A DNA stretch of 34,157 bases from an uncultured bacterium (GTDB taxonomy: Bacteria; Patescibacteriota; Minisyncoccia; Phycocordibacterales; GWA1-40-21): NCBI GenBank assembly GCA_903831305.1, contig CAIKXE010000011.1:76002-110158 (forward strand), in the 5' to 3' direction. Position 1 is the first letter of the stretch; each line of letters begins with the position of its first letter. Below are positions 9,689 through 17,641 of this stretch, one piece after another. A program made the position numbers and the translations under genes. Under the pieces are notes generated by a model. The model saw only the letters and a list, made by a program, of their open reading frames with translations. It did not search any database and was not told the DNA's origin.

Positions 9689-10354
9689 ATGATTAAAATT
9701 TCATTAAATAAAGAACTGGATTATGAAGTGTACCAGGATTTTAATAATTTTTTTGTGGCCGGAGCGGATTTTGGTGGGGGAATTAAGAAAGATCATCCAG
9801 GCATAAGTTTGGAAAATTACAAAAAATACATTGATGATTTTTATATTGCCAACCAAGATGAGATGACAGAGAACCTGGATCTGGTGAATAATCTGATATC
9901 GGAGAAGCAGGATAAGTTTTACTCAGCTTTAAAAGATATTTTTCATATGGATTTTAATGCGGACCCTTACCAAGGCTATCTCTCTATTTTTAATTGTAAC
10001 CCCCGCTGGCCGGAGACCAAGACTTTTCAAATATTTTACAAGAAAGATTTATCACATATGTTGGAGGTTGCCTGTCACGAATCTCTTCATTTTGCTTTTT
10101 TTGACTATTTGGACAAAAATTTTACGTCCCAAATTAATGGCTTAAGTAAAAACTCTGGTGTTTTATGGGAATTATCTGAAATCTTAAACGTCATCATTTT
10201 AAACCTACCTCCGTTCAATGAAATCCTAGGTATGGAAGAATTATTATTCTATCCAGAATTACAACCAAAACTTGATAAAGCTAAAGAGATTTGGAATGAA
10301 TGCGGTGGCAATATTAAGGAGCTTATTAATATGTATCTGGAGGATATAAAATAG
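9689..10354 (+). CDS. Hypothetical protein with HESLH motif, putative zinc metalloprotease-like
   Basis: 221 aa, MLEVACHESLHFAFFDYL. Confidence 0.5.
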   Translation: MIKISLNKELDYEVYQDFNNFFVAGADFGGGIKKDHPGISLENYKKYIDDFYIANQDEMTENLDLVNNLISEKQDKFYSALKDIFHMDFNADPYQGYLSIFNCNPRWPETKTFQIFYKKDLSHMLEVACHESLHFAFFDYLDKNFTSQINGLSKNSGVLWELSEILNVIILNLPPFNEILGMEELLFYPELQPKLDKAKEIWNECGGNIKELINMYLEDIK

Positions 10355-10404
10355 CTAATTTTGGGCACAGCTGGATTTTTTGGGGGGATTTGGGGTATAG
10401 TTAC

Positions 10405-10450
10405 CTTATGAATTTAGACGATATATACACCCCGCTTGAGGAGGCAAAAG
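10405..10450 (+). repeat. Left copy of imperfect direct repeat flanking the six-gene operon
   Basis: TTATGAATTTAGACGATATATACACCCCGCTTGAGGAGGCAAAA matches 17581-17624 at 40/44 positions. Confidence 0.75.
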
Positions 10451-10515
10451 AGGAGATTCAGAGGCGCTGGGAGGATAAAGAATTGAAGAAAAAGGTAGAA
10501 GAATATTTAGGCTAA
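10408..10515 (+). CDS. Short 35-aa ORF MNLDDIYTPLEEAKEEIQRRWEDKELKKKVEEYLG
   Basis: ATG at 10408, TAA at 10513-10515; TATAGT box 6 nt upstream; start duplicated at 17583. May be a remnant of a longer gene. Confidence 0.45.
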   Translation: MNLDDIYTPLEEAKEEIQRRWEDKELKKKVEEYLG

Positions 10516-10621
10516 AAAAGTATGGTGGCTGACCCCTTTATAAATGTGGGGTGGTGCGATATTAAATTGAATGTGCCAATTGTGTGTTGGACAAGACTGC
10601 CACTTTACTTTTTAGTATCTT

Positions 10622-10651
10622 TTGATACAATCAGGTTGTTAGTTTTATTAT
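10622..10651 (+). promoter_or_regulatory. Candidate sigma70-type promoter for the six-gene operon
   Basis: TTGATA (10622-10627), 18-nt spacer, TATTAT (10646-10651), ATG at 10671. Confidence 0.4.
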
Positions 10652-10670
10652 AAGTAAAAGCATAAAAAGC

Positions 10671-12386
10671 ATGGAAAATAATAATAATTTGCCCTTGAAT
10701 GAACAAGAGAGTCTTAAAGAATTAACGCCTGAGCAAAAAAGTAATCGTCAATTAGCCGAGCGTCTTTTCCCAGAAGATTTACCAAGTATTGAGTCTCTAC
10801 TTACTCGATATCCTGATAGGGAGTTACCAAAAGGGGCCATGGTTACTAGAATCGCTCCAAGTCCAACTGGTTTTATGCATATTGGTGGTATGTATATGGC
10901 ACTGATATCATGTCGTTTAGCCCATCAAACAAATGGTGTTTATTATTTACGAATTGAAGATACCGATCAAAAGAGAGAGGTCGAAGGTGCCCGTAAAGTA
11001 GTGACTGATTCTCTACATAAATTTGGTTTAGATCCAGATGAAGGAGAGGGTATTAATGGTGTTGAAAAAGGTGCATATGGTCCCTATCGACAGTCTGAAA
11101 GGAAAGATATCTATAAATCTTTCATTAAACATCTTGTGGAAATTGGCAGAGCCTACCCTTGTTTTTGTAGTGAAGAAGAACTTGAAGCAACACATAAAAA
11201 ACAGGAAGAACTTAATGTTAAATCTGGTTACTATGGAGTTTGGGCCAAGTATAGAAATGCGGATCCAAATATTGTTGAGGAGATGCTAAATCAAGGCAAA
11301 CCTTATATTATAAGATTTAAATCGCTTGGTAGTAATGAAAATAAAATTGTTTATAATGACTTGTTGAAAGGTCAAATTGAGTTACCCGAGAATGATCTTG
11401 ATTTGGTAATTCTTAAATCAGATGGATTACCAACTTATCATTTCGCCCACGTAATTGACGATCATTTAATGGGAACTACTCACGTGTTACGTGGCGATGA
11501 ATGGTTATCTTCAATTCCCTTACATCGTGAACTATTCAAAGCTTTTGAATTCAAATGTCCTGAGTATGCTCATATCGCTCCTATTAATAAGATTGACGAG
11601 TCTGGGGGTAAAAGAAAACTCTCTAAAAGAAAGGATCCAGAAGCCAACATTTCTTTTTTTGGAGAGAATGGATATCCAGAAGTTGCTGTTGTTGAATATC
11701 TGATGAACCTTGCAAATTCGAATTTTGAAGATTGGAGAAAGGCTAATCCTGACAAGTTGTATACCGAATTCCAACTAGCTCTTAAAAAGCTTCCAGATAG
11801 TGCCGGTCCCCTGTTTGACAGGGTTAAATTAAATGATATAGCTAAGGAAAAAATAGCTGGGATGAAGGCAGAGGATTTGTATGCAAAAGTGTTAGATTGG
11901 TCTTCAAAATACGATCCTGATTTTAAGGAAATTTTAGAAAAAGACCCCGAGTATTGGATTAAGGTTTTTTCAATTGATCGTGGAGGAAACAAATCACGAA
12001 AAGACATTACTATGTGGTCTGAAGTCAAAGAAATTTCCGCTTTTTTTAATAAAGATAGGTTTATCGAGCCAGACTGGTCTAGTTTTACAAGTAAACTCAA
12101 TACAGACGAGATAAAAAGTATTATCAGTCAATATGATCTAGTATTTTCTTTAGATGACTCGTCAGACAAGTGGATGGAAAAGATTAAACAAATCGCTGTA
12201 AATTTTGGATTTGCTCCAGATACAAAAACATATAAGAAAAATAAGGAGAGTTTTAGAGGTCACGTCGGAGAAGTAGCTCAAATTATAAGATTTGCGATTA
12301 CTGGGCGAACCCAGACTCCAGATTTATACCAAATTATGCAAGTTTTAGGAGAGGAAGAATGTAGAAAAAGACTTACCTTAATCTAA
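10671..12386 (+). CDS. gltX: Glutamyl-tRNA synthetase, long form with N-terminal extension
   Basis: HIGH region RIAPSPTGFMHIGGMYMAL, RIEDTDQKREVEGA, DGLPTYHFAHVIDDHLMGTTHVLRGDEWLSS, KMSKS variant GGKRKLSKRKDPEAN, C-terminal FAITGRTQTPDLYQIMQVLGEEECRKRL. Confidence 0.93.
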   Translation: MENNNNLPLNEQESLKELTPEQKSNRQLAERLFPEDLPSIESLLTRYPDRELPKGAMVTRIAPSPTGFMHIGGMYMALISCRLAHQTNGVYYLRIEDTDQKREVEGARKVVTDSLHKFGLDPDEGEGINGVEKGAYGPYRQSERKDIYKSFIKHLVEIGRAYPCFCSEEELEATHKKQEELNVKSGYYGVWAKYRNADPNIVEEMLNQGKPYIIRFKSLGSNENKIVYNDLLKGQIELPENDLDLVILKSDGLPTYHFAHVIDDHLMGTTHVLRGDEWLSSIPLHRELFKAFEFKCPEYAHIAPINKIDESGGKRKLSKRKDPEANISFFGENGYPEVAVVEYLMNLANSNFEDWRKANPDKLYTEFQLALKKLPDSAGPLFDRVKLNDIAKEKIAGMKAEDLYAKVLDWSSKYDPDFKEILEKDPEYWIKVFSIDRGGNKSRKDITMWSEVKEISAFFNKDRFIEPDWSSFTSKLNTDEIKSIISQYDLVFSLDDSSDKWMEKIKQIAVNFGFAPDTKTYKKNKESFRGHVGEVAQIIRFAITGRTQTPDLYQIMQVLGEEECRKRLTLI

Positions 12387-13144
12387 TGAGTAAAATACCC
12401 ATTTTTGCAATAATAACTGATTTTGGTTTTGATTTTGCTGTCGCTTCAATGAAAGGACTTATTTTACGTAATCATCCTGATGCAAAAATTATTGACATTG
12501 AACACAGTATTGAACATTTTTCTATTCTGAGTGCTGCGTTTGTGATTCAGAAAGTGTACAAATATTTTCCAAACGATACTATTTTTATTTGTGTTGTGGA
12601 CCCTGGAGTTGGAACAGATAGAGGGCTTATTTGTATAGAAACTGATTGTTATAAGTTTGTTGGGCCAAATAATGGTATATTTCACTACATTCTTGATAAT
12701 CTAAAGGCGGAGGATAAGGTCTATAAAATTAATAATCATTTCATTAATTCGCACTCAAATACTTTCCACGGCAGAGATATATTAACACCCTCAGCAATTG
12801 AATTAGCAAAAGGGAACAGAACTTTTTTAAGTCTTGGTAATAAGGCTGATATGGTTAAATTAGCTTTACTGGTAAGCGGTGCTTTTGTCGTCTTATATAT
12901 AGATGGGTTTGGAAATATCAAGACCAATATTCCAATAGACTCCATCAAGTCAGATTTATTTAATATTTGTATCAATGGCAAAAATAATCCTATTAAATTT
13001 GTCAAAACCTTTGGTGAAGTGAGTGAAGGCGAATTACTTTGTTATAAAGGGAGTAATGATACCTTGGAGATTGCTGTTAATCTAGGTTCTGCCAAGAAAG
13101 TTTTAAATTTAAACGTTGGTGATATTTTAAAAATTAATAATTAG
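12386..13144 (+). CDS. SAM hydroxide adenosyltransferase/SAM hydrolase (DUF62) family protein
   Basis: IITDFGFDFAVASMKGLI, AAFVIQKVYKYFPNDTIFICVVDPGVGTDRG, FVGPNNGIF, TFHGRDILTPSAIELA; start codon overlaps the gltX stop. Confidence 0.88.
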   Translation: MSKIPIFAIITDFGFDFAVASMKGLILRNHPDAKIIDIEHSIEHFSILSAAFVIQKVYKYFPNDTIFICVVDPGVGTDRGLICIETDCYKFVGPNNGIFHYILDNLKAEDKVYKINNHFINSHSNTFHGRDILTPSAIELAKGNRTFLSLGNKADMVKLALLVSGAFVVLYIDGFGNIKTNIPIDSIKSDLFNICINGKNNPIKFVKTFGEVSEGELLCYKGSNDTLEIAVNLGSAKKVLNLNVGDILKINN

Positions 13145-13146
13145 AT

Positions 13147-14070
13147 ATGACACCTCAAGCCATTACTTTAAATTTTCCTCTAAATTTTGCAATCTTACTA
13201 AAACTAAATAGCGAAGTGTTATTTGGAAAGAGAGAAGAGTTACTTTTACGGGCATATGTTCCGGGGATAAAAATCAAGAAGGAGTCTATAAAAAGAGATG
13301 GTAAGCCAGATCTAATAATAGATTATCGTTTCAGTAAAGAGCAGAAAATTCTATATAAAAAGAAAGGTATCGTTATTATGGATAATTGGTCTGCTGGGGT
13401 TCCTGTGTATTTTTTCCACCTCATTTATAGTATAAGCCATCAGTTATTGCTTAATAAAGGCCACTACGCGATGCACTCAGTGTGTGTGGGTAAAAAAAAT
13501 CAGTGGTCGCTATTGTTAGGTCATACAGGAGTAGGTAAGAGTTCGTCCATGATTAAACTTTTAAGTAATTATGGGTTCAAACTCTTCTCAAGTAATAAAA
13601 CCTTAGTAAATTTTTCTAGTAGTTCTAGGTTAGTGGCAAGCGCTGGTACTCAAACGGTTACTTATAAGAATAGTGACAAAAAAAATCTAGAAAGTTTAAC
13701 AGAGCAAGGAGTTGGTTTTGTCGACAGGGCTGCCTGTGAATTATTTGGTAAATTTTTAGCCACGAATAAAAAAGTCAAGATAAACTCAGTCTATCTCATA
13801 AGATTAAATCCGGCGGTTAAGGAATTTGTTAAATTAAATGAAATTGAATCTTTGGTTGCTTTATTCCCTTTTTTCTTTGATCATATTAATTCTGATATAA
13901 TCCTTTTTGGTGGTAAAGATTTATATAATGGTGGAACGGTAGTTGCGGATATAAAGAAAAAAGTCCTAAGGTCTCTTAAAAAGTCTCTAAAATATCTAAA
14001 TGTTTATACCTTAAATGGGTCTCTTGATTTCGTCTGTAAGATAATTAATGAACACCATGAAGATAAATAA
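13147..14070 (+). CDS. HPr kinase/phosphorylase-like P-loop protein
   Basis: HYAMHSVCVGKKNQWSLLLGHTGVGKSSSMIKLLSNYGFKLFSSNKTLV resembles the HprK C-terminal kinase fold with Walker A GHTGVGKSS. Confidence 0.6.
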   Translation: MTPQAITLNFPLNFAILLKLNSEVLFGKREELLLRAYVPGIKIKKESIKRDGKPDLIIDYRFSKEQKILYKKKGIVIMDNWSAGVPVYFFHLIYSISHQLLLNKGHYAMHSVCVGKKNQWSLLLGHTGVGKSSSMIKLLSNYGFKLFSSNKTLVNFSSSSRLVASAGTQTVTYKNSDKKNLESLTEQGVGFVDRAACELFGKFLATNKKVKINSVYLIRLNPAVKEFVKLNEIESLVALFPFFFDHINSDIILFGGKDLYNGGTVVADIKKKVLRSLKKSLKYLNVYTLNGSLDFVCKIINEHHEDK

Positions 14071-15193
14071 ATTAATTTTTGGCGTGTGTGGAATAGGTCG
14101 TGGCCATATTTACCGACAGTTACCCTTAATCTCTCATTTTGCACATAATTCTAGGATTGTAATTTTTGCCTTTGGAGAGAGCTTTGTGTTTTTTAAGTCC
14201 TATTTTAAAAATAATACTAATATTAAAGTAATATTAGTAGCTGTTCCGTGGATACACGGCGGACCGGTTGGTATTAATTATATAAAAACGGCCAATGAAA
14301 AGTCTAATAAAGGGGTTAATTTTACTTTACAAAATTTTTCAGCTATGGACCAAGCCTACAAGTTTCTTTCTGGTAAACCAGATTTGGTAGTTTCAGATTA
14401 TGAACCGATATCCGCGCAGTATTCCTATTCATTGAATGTTCCACTTGTAACAATTGATCAGCAAAGTAAGTATTTTTATGATGGTTATCCTACTCAGTTA
14501 GGTAACCTTGGATTTATAGAAGAAAGGGCTAGGCTAAGTTTGTTTTTTCCAAAGGCAGAGATGAGAATTGCGTGTTCCTTTTTTAAACCACCAAGCGATA
14601 AAATAACATACGGCGGTTTTGAAGTAAAACTTGTACCAGTTATGATTCGTGATGAAATAACTAAACTAAAGACTAACAATCAAGAGATATCTAAAAATGT
14701 GCTTATCTACCTATCACCATATAGTTCCTTTGTCCAAGATGCAAAAAAAGTTATAGAAATTTTATTTAAGTTTTCAGATTATTCTTTTCATTTATATGTT
14801 TCAAAGAAATCCGATTTTTCAAAAATAAAAAAACAGTTACCAAAAAATATTAAAATAAGTTTTCATGGGGATAAAGGATTCTCCAGGATTCTAAGTTTGT
14901 CAAGTTCCGTTATCTGTACTGCGGGGCACATGTTTCTTTCGGAGATGATGTTTCTTGGTAAGCCAGTATATGCTATCCCTCTTCAGACGTATGAACAAAA
15001 ATATAACGCTAAGATTATCGAGGACAATGGATTTGGTATTATGCGTCCCCAAATAGATTCTAATTCTTTGGGTAAATTTCTGGCAAGTATTATAAAATTT
15101 AAACACAATATTATATCTGACAAAAAAGTCCTTTTAAATGAAGGATCTGGACAGGCACAAATTGTTAATTTACTTAAAAAAATGTTAAAATAA
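14048..15193 (+). CDS. Glycosyltransferase, MJ1255/MurG-like (GT-B fold)
   Basis: Gly-rich GVCGIGRGHIYRQLPL N-terminus, DLVVSDYEPISAQYSYSLNVPLVTIDQQ, C-terminal CTAGHMFLSEMMFLGKPVYAIPLQTYEQKYNAKIIEDNGFG. Start could be 14054. Confidence 0.75.
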   Translation: MNTMKINKLIFGVCGIGRGHIYRQLPLISHFAHNSRIVIFAFGESFVFFKSYFKNNTNIKVILVAVPWIHGGPVGINYIKTANEKSNKGVNFTLQNFSAMDQAYKFLSGKPDLVVSDYEPISAQYSYSLNVPLVTIDQQSKYFYDGYPTQLGNLGFIEERARLSLFFPKAEMRIACSFFKPPSDKITYGGFEVKLVPVMIRDEITKLKTNNQEISKNVLIYLSPYSSFVQDAKKVIEILFKFSDYSFHLYVSKKSDFSKIKKQLPKNIKISFHGDKGFSRILSLSSSVICTAGHMFLSEMMFLGKPVYAIPLQTYEQKYNAKIIEDNGFGIMRPQIDSNSLGKFLASIIKFKHNIISDKKVLLNEGSGQAQIVNLLKKMLK

Positions 15194-15197
15194 TAAG

Positions 15198-15785
15198 ATG
15201 GATATTAAATTACCAAATAAAAATGTTTATATATTAATTGGCGGTGGTTGTCATGCTGGACGCCATAAAGATAGGCTCGTTACTGAAATTGAGAGTTGGT
15301 TGTCATATAAACAAATTAAAATCGCCAAGATTGTGTTTATACCATTTGCAAAAAATAAGATTGATTGGAATATGACAGTGCAAAAATATTTGAATTCTTT
15401 TTTACATAAATTGCATAAAAACAATAGGTTATCAATATCTATCGCAATTCCCAATAAAAAAACACTTAAAAATCAATTGTCTAATGCCGACATTATTTTT
15501 TTCAGTGGTGGTAGCGAACTTAATCTAAAAGCACTTTTTAAGAAGGAAACACTCCCCATAGCGGAGAAAATATTTATTGGTATTTCGGCTGGGGTAAATT
15601 TTTTGTCAAAGTTTTATTTTTCGAATGATAGAGGAAGAATAGAGACCGGTTTAGGAGTTCTGCCGATTAGCACAATTTGTCATTTTTCGACTGAAAAAAA
15701 TAATAAAGCCAAATTATTATCAGAAGGGAGAAAATACCCGGTTATTCCAATCGAGGATAATAAGTTTGTCACAATAATTTTTTGA
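15198..15785 (+). CDS. Peptidase S51 (dipeptidase E/cyanophycinase)-like protein
   Basis: NVYILIGGG, ADIIFFSGGSELNLKAL, nucleophile-like FIGISAGVNFLSK, short terminal IPIEDNKFVTI. Confidence 0.65.
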   Translation: MDIKLPNKNVYILIGGGCHAGRHKDRLVTEIESWLSYKQIKIAKIVFIPFAKNKIDWNMTVQKYLNSFLHKLHKNNRLSISIAIPNKKTLKNQLSNADIIFFSGGSELNLKALFKKETLPIAEKIFIGISAGVNFLSKFYFSNDRGRIETGLGVLPISTICHFSTEKNNKAKLLSEGRKYPVIPIEDNKFVTIIF

Positions 15786-15794
15786 TTAAATTTT

Positions 15795-17177
15795 ATGGAA
15801 AAACCACCAACTGAAAAGTTTACAACACCAGAAGATGATAACAAAAAGCTCGTTTTTAGAGTGGGGATGTCACCAACAGAATCGAATAAAAAAATTGGAC
15901 CGATTAGATCTCATCTGTATAATTATGCTTTTGCAAAAGGGGAAGCAGCTAAGGGTAAGGACTCGACAGTCATTTTTAGAGTAGATGACACAGACAAAGA
16001 AAAACATACTAAAGAAAAAGCTAAAGAGATCTATCTATTTTTCACTGAAACATTGGGTTTTGAATTTGATGTAACCCCAGATAATTCACAAGAAAAGATA
16101 GGGCAGTCCGTGTTTCAATCAGAACGACAAGATGTCTACTCTAAATATCTCGATGAATTATTTGATAAACAAGTCGCTTTTTTGGATAAAGAATCCGGTC
16201 TTGTTCTATTCGATATAAAAAAATTTATTGAACAATATTCCGATTCACTTGAAATTGAAGACCTTCTTAGAGGGAAAATAAAATTAAAATTAGAAGAAAA
16301 CTTGAGAAGGGGCCAGTTATTTTTTCCATTAGTGAGATCAGATAAAAGTGTTTTATATCATCTGTCCTCAGTAATAGACGATGCGACATTTGGAGTTACT
16401 CATGTAGTAAGGGGACAAGATAAACTTCCCGTGACTGATTTTCAAGAGATGGTGCGTGTTAGTTTGGGACTTGAACCAAAAAAATACCTGCATACCCCAA
16501 TGCTTCTTGGACAAGGGGGTGAATTATTAAAAGGTGTGGTTAAGTTTGATGATTTTATAAGGAAAGGAATAGTACCGCATGCTCTAATTTCTTACATGAT
16601 ATCTTCTGGATATGGTAATCCCGAAGCAATTTATTCATCATTAGATGAATTTATTAAAGATTTTGATTATAAAAAAATTCATAAGAATAATGGACAGTTT
16701 GATTCAAATAAATTAGACGATATTAATAAAAAAATAATAAGAAAGGTTTCACCAGAGGTTTACTTCAGTTCTATATTATTATATTTATCAAAGAATGGTG
16801 AAGACCAATTTTCCGAGTTTTTAAAAGATCAAGAACTAAAAAGCATTTTAATATCATTACGTCGAAATCCTGAGGAGAGCTATGAAATGCTCAAGACGAT
16901 CTTTAACCCTCAATATGAGAAAATAGACACGGAGATGTCGGACGTAGTAAAAATATTACTTGAAGCACTGGATAAATCCACTGATAGTATCCCAACTCCA
17001 GAGTCATTGGGGTTAGAAAAAAAAGAACTATTTAACGGTCTAAGATGGATACTTGTTGGTAGGTCTATCTTTCCAAACATAGATCAGATCTTCAACTACT
17101 TGTCTCATAAGGGATTTTTACGTTCAAGAATTAAGTTGACTAAGCAATCTTTGTCTAGAAATATTTCGAACCCGTAA
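15795..17177 (+). CDS. Glutamyl-tRNA synthetase paralog lacking canonical HIGH and KMSKS motifs
   Basis: RVGMSPTESNKKIGPIRSHLYNYAFAKGEAA...FRVDDTDKEKHT, DKSVLYHLSSVIDDATFGVTHVVRGQDKL, MLLGQGGELLKGVVKFDDFIRKGIVPHALISYMISSGYG aligns with GluRS but the HIGH and KLSKR positions are substituted. Confidence 0.8.
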   Translation: MEKPPTEKFTTPEDDNKKLVFRVGMSPTESNKKIGPIRSHLYNYAFAKGEAAKGKDSTVIFRVDDTDKEKHTKEKAKEIYLFFTETLGFEFDVTPDNSQEKIGQSVFQSERQDVYSKYLDELFDKQVAFLDKESGLVLFDIKKFIEQYSDSLEIEDLLRGKIKLKLEENLRRGQLFFPLVRSDKSVLYHLSSVIDDATFGVTHVVRGQDKLPVTDFQEMVRVSLGLEPKKYLHTPMLLGQGGELLKGVVKFDDFIRKGIVPHALISYMISSGYGNPEAIYSSLDEFIKDFDYKKIHKNNGQFDSNKLDDINKKIIRKVSPEVYFSSILLYLSKNGEDQFSEFLKDQELKSILISLRRNPEESYEMLKTIFNPQYEKIDTEMSDVVKILLEALDKSTDSIPTPESLGLEKKELFNGLRWILVGRSIFPNIDQIFNYLSHKGFLRSRIKLTKQSLSRNISNP

Positions 17178-17454
17178 AGAACTTTATATTATCTAAGGTC
17201 GGACAGTTTATAAATTAATTTATAATAATAGTATTTTTTAATCCCTAAATTACACCCAAATCATATCATATCTTTCTGTTAATTTTTTGAAATAATTTCT
17301 GTCTTTCGATGAAGACTTTTTGGGCCGATTCTAAGTGGGTCATTTTTTTCTTTTCGATACCAGTGATTCTTTGGTTACATTTTCTTTCAAATATTCTTCA
17401 CATGAGGGAAGTGAAAGCAGTTTCTGTATCTGGGTCATATAGGTTTCATAAGAC

Positions 17455-17473
17455 AAAGGTGTCAGGAACCTTT
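17455..17473. repeat. Short palindromic motif (REP-like)
   Basis: AAAGGT-GTCAGGA-ACCTTT. Confidence 0.45.
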
Positions 17474-17516
17474 TGTTTTCGAATTAAATTTTAGGTTGGT
17501 TTTAAATTAGAATATT

Positions 17517-17531
17517 GGGGTCAGTCACCAT
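17517..17531. repeat. GGGGTCAGTCACCAT motif, inverted relative to 10522-10536
   Basis: Reverse complement ATGGTGACTGACCCC matches ATGGTGGCTGACCCC at 14/15. Confidence 0.55.
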
Positions 17532-17569
17532 TATTTTAAATTCAATTTGGGGTTTTAAGCAAAAAGGTA

Positions 17570-17575
17570 TATAAT
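17570..17575 (+). promoter_or_regulatory. -10 box (TATAAT) 7 nt upstream of truncated MNLDGIYTPLEE ORF
   Basis: TATAAT-atcagtt-ATG. Confidence 0.45.
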
Positions 17576-17582
17576 ATCAGTT

Positions 17583-17627
17583 ATGAATTTAGACGGCATA
17601 TACACCCCACTTGAGGAGGTAAAAAAC
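17583..17627 (+). pseudogene. Truncated copy of the MNLD-IYTPLEE ORF start
   Basis: MNLDGIYTPLEEVK then unrelated sequence; homology to 10408-10452 ends about 15 bp before the ATP-grasp stop codon. Confidence 0.55.
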
Positions 17628-17641
17628 TGCCCACTCTGTTT

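Noticed and set aside
11570-12100. 176-aa minus-strand ORF inside gltX
   Set aside because: Fully antisense to a clearly coding GluRS; composition is a frame shadow with no recognisable domain.
17309-17494. 61-aa plus-strand ORF in the intergenic region
   Set aside because: Its C-terminus is encoded by the REP-like palindrome at 17455-17473; likely chance reading frame or relic.
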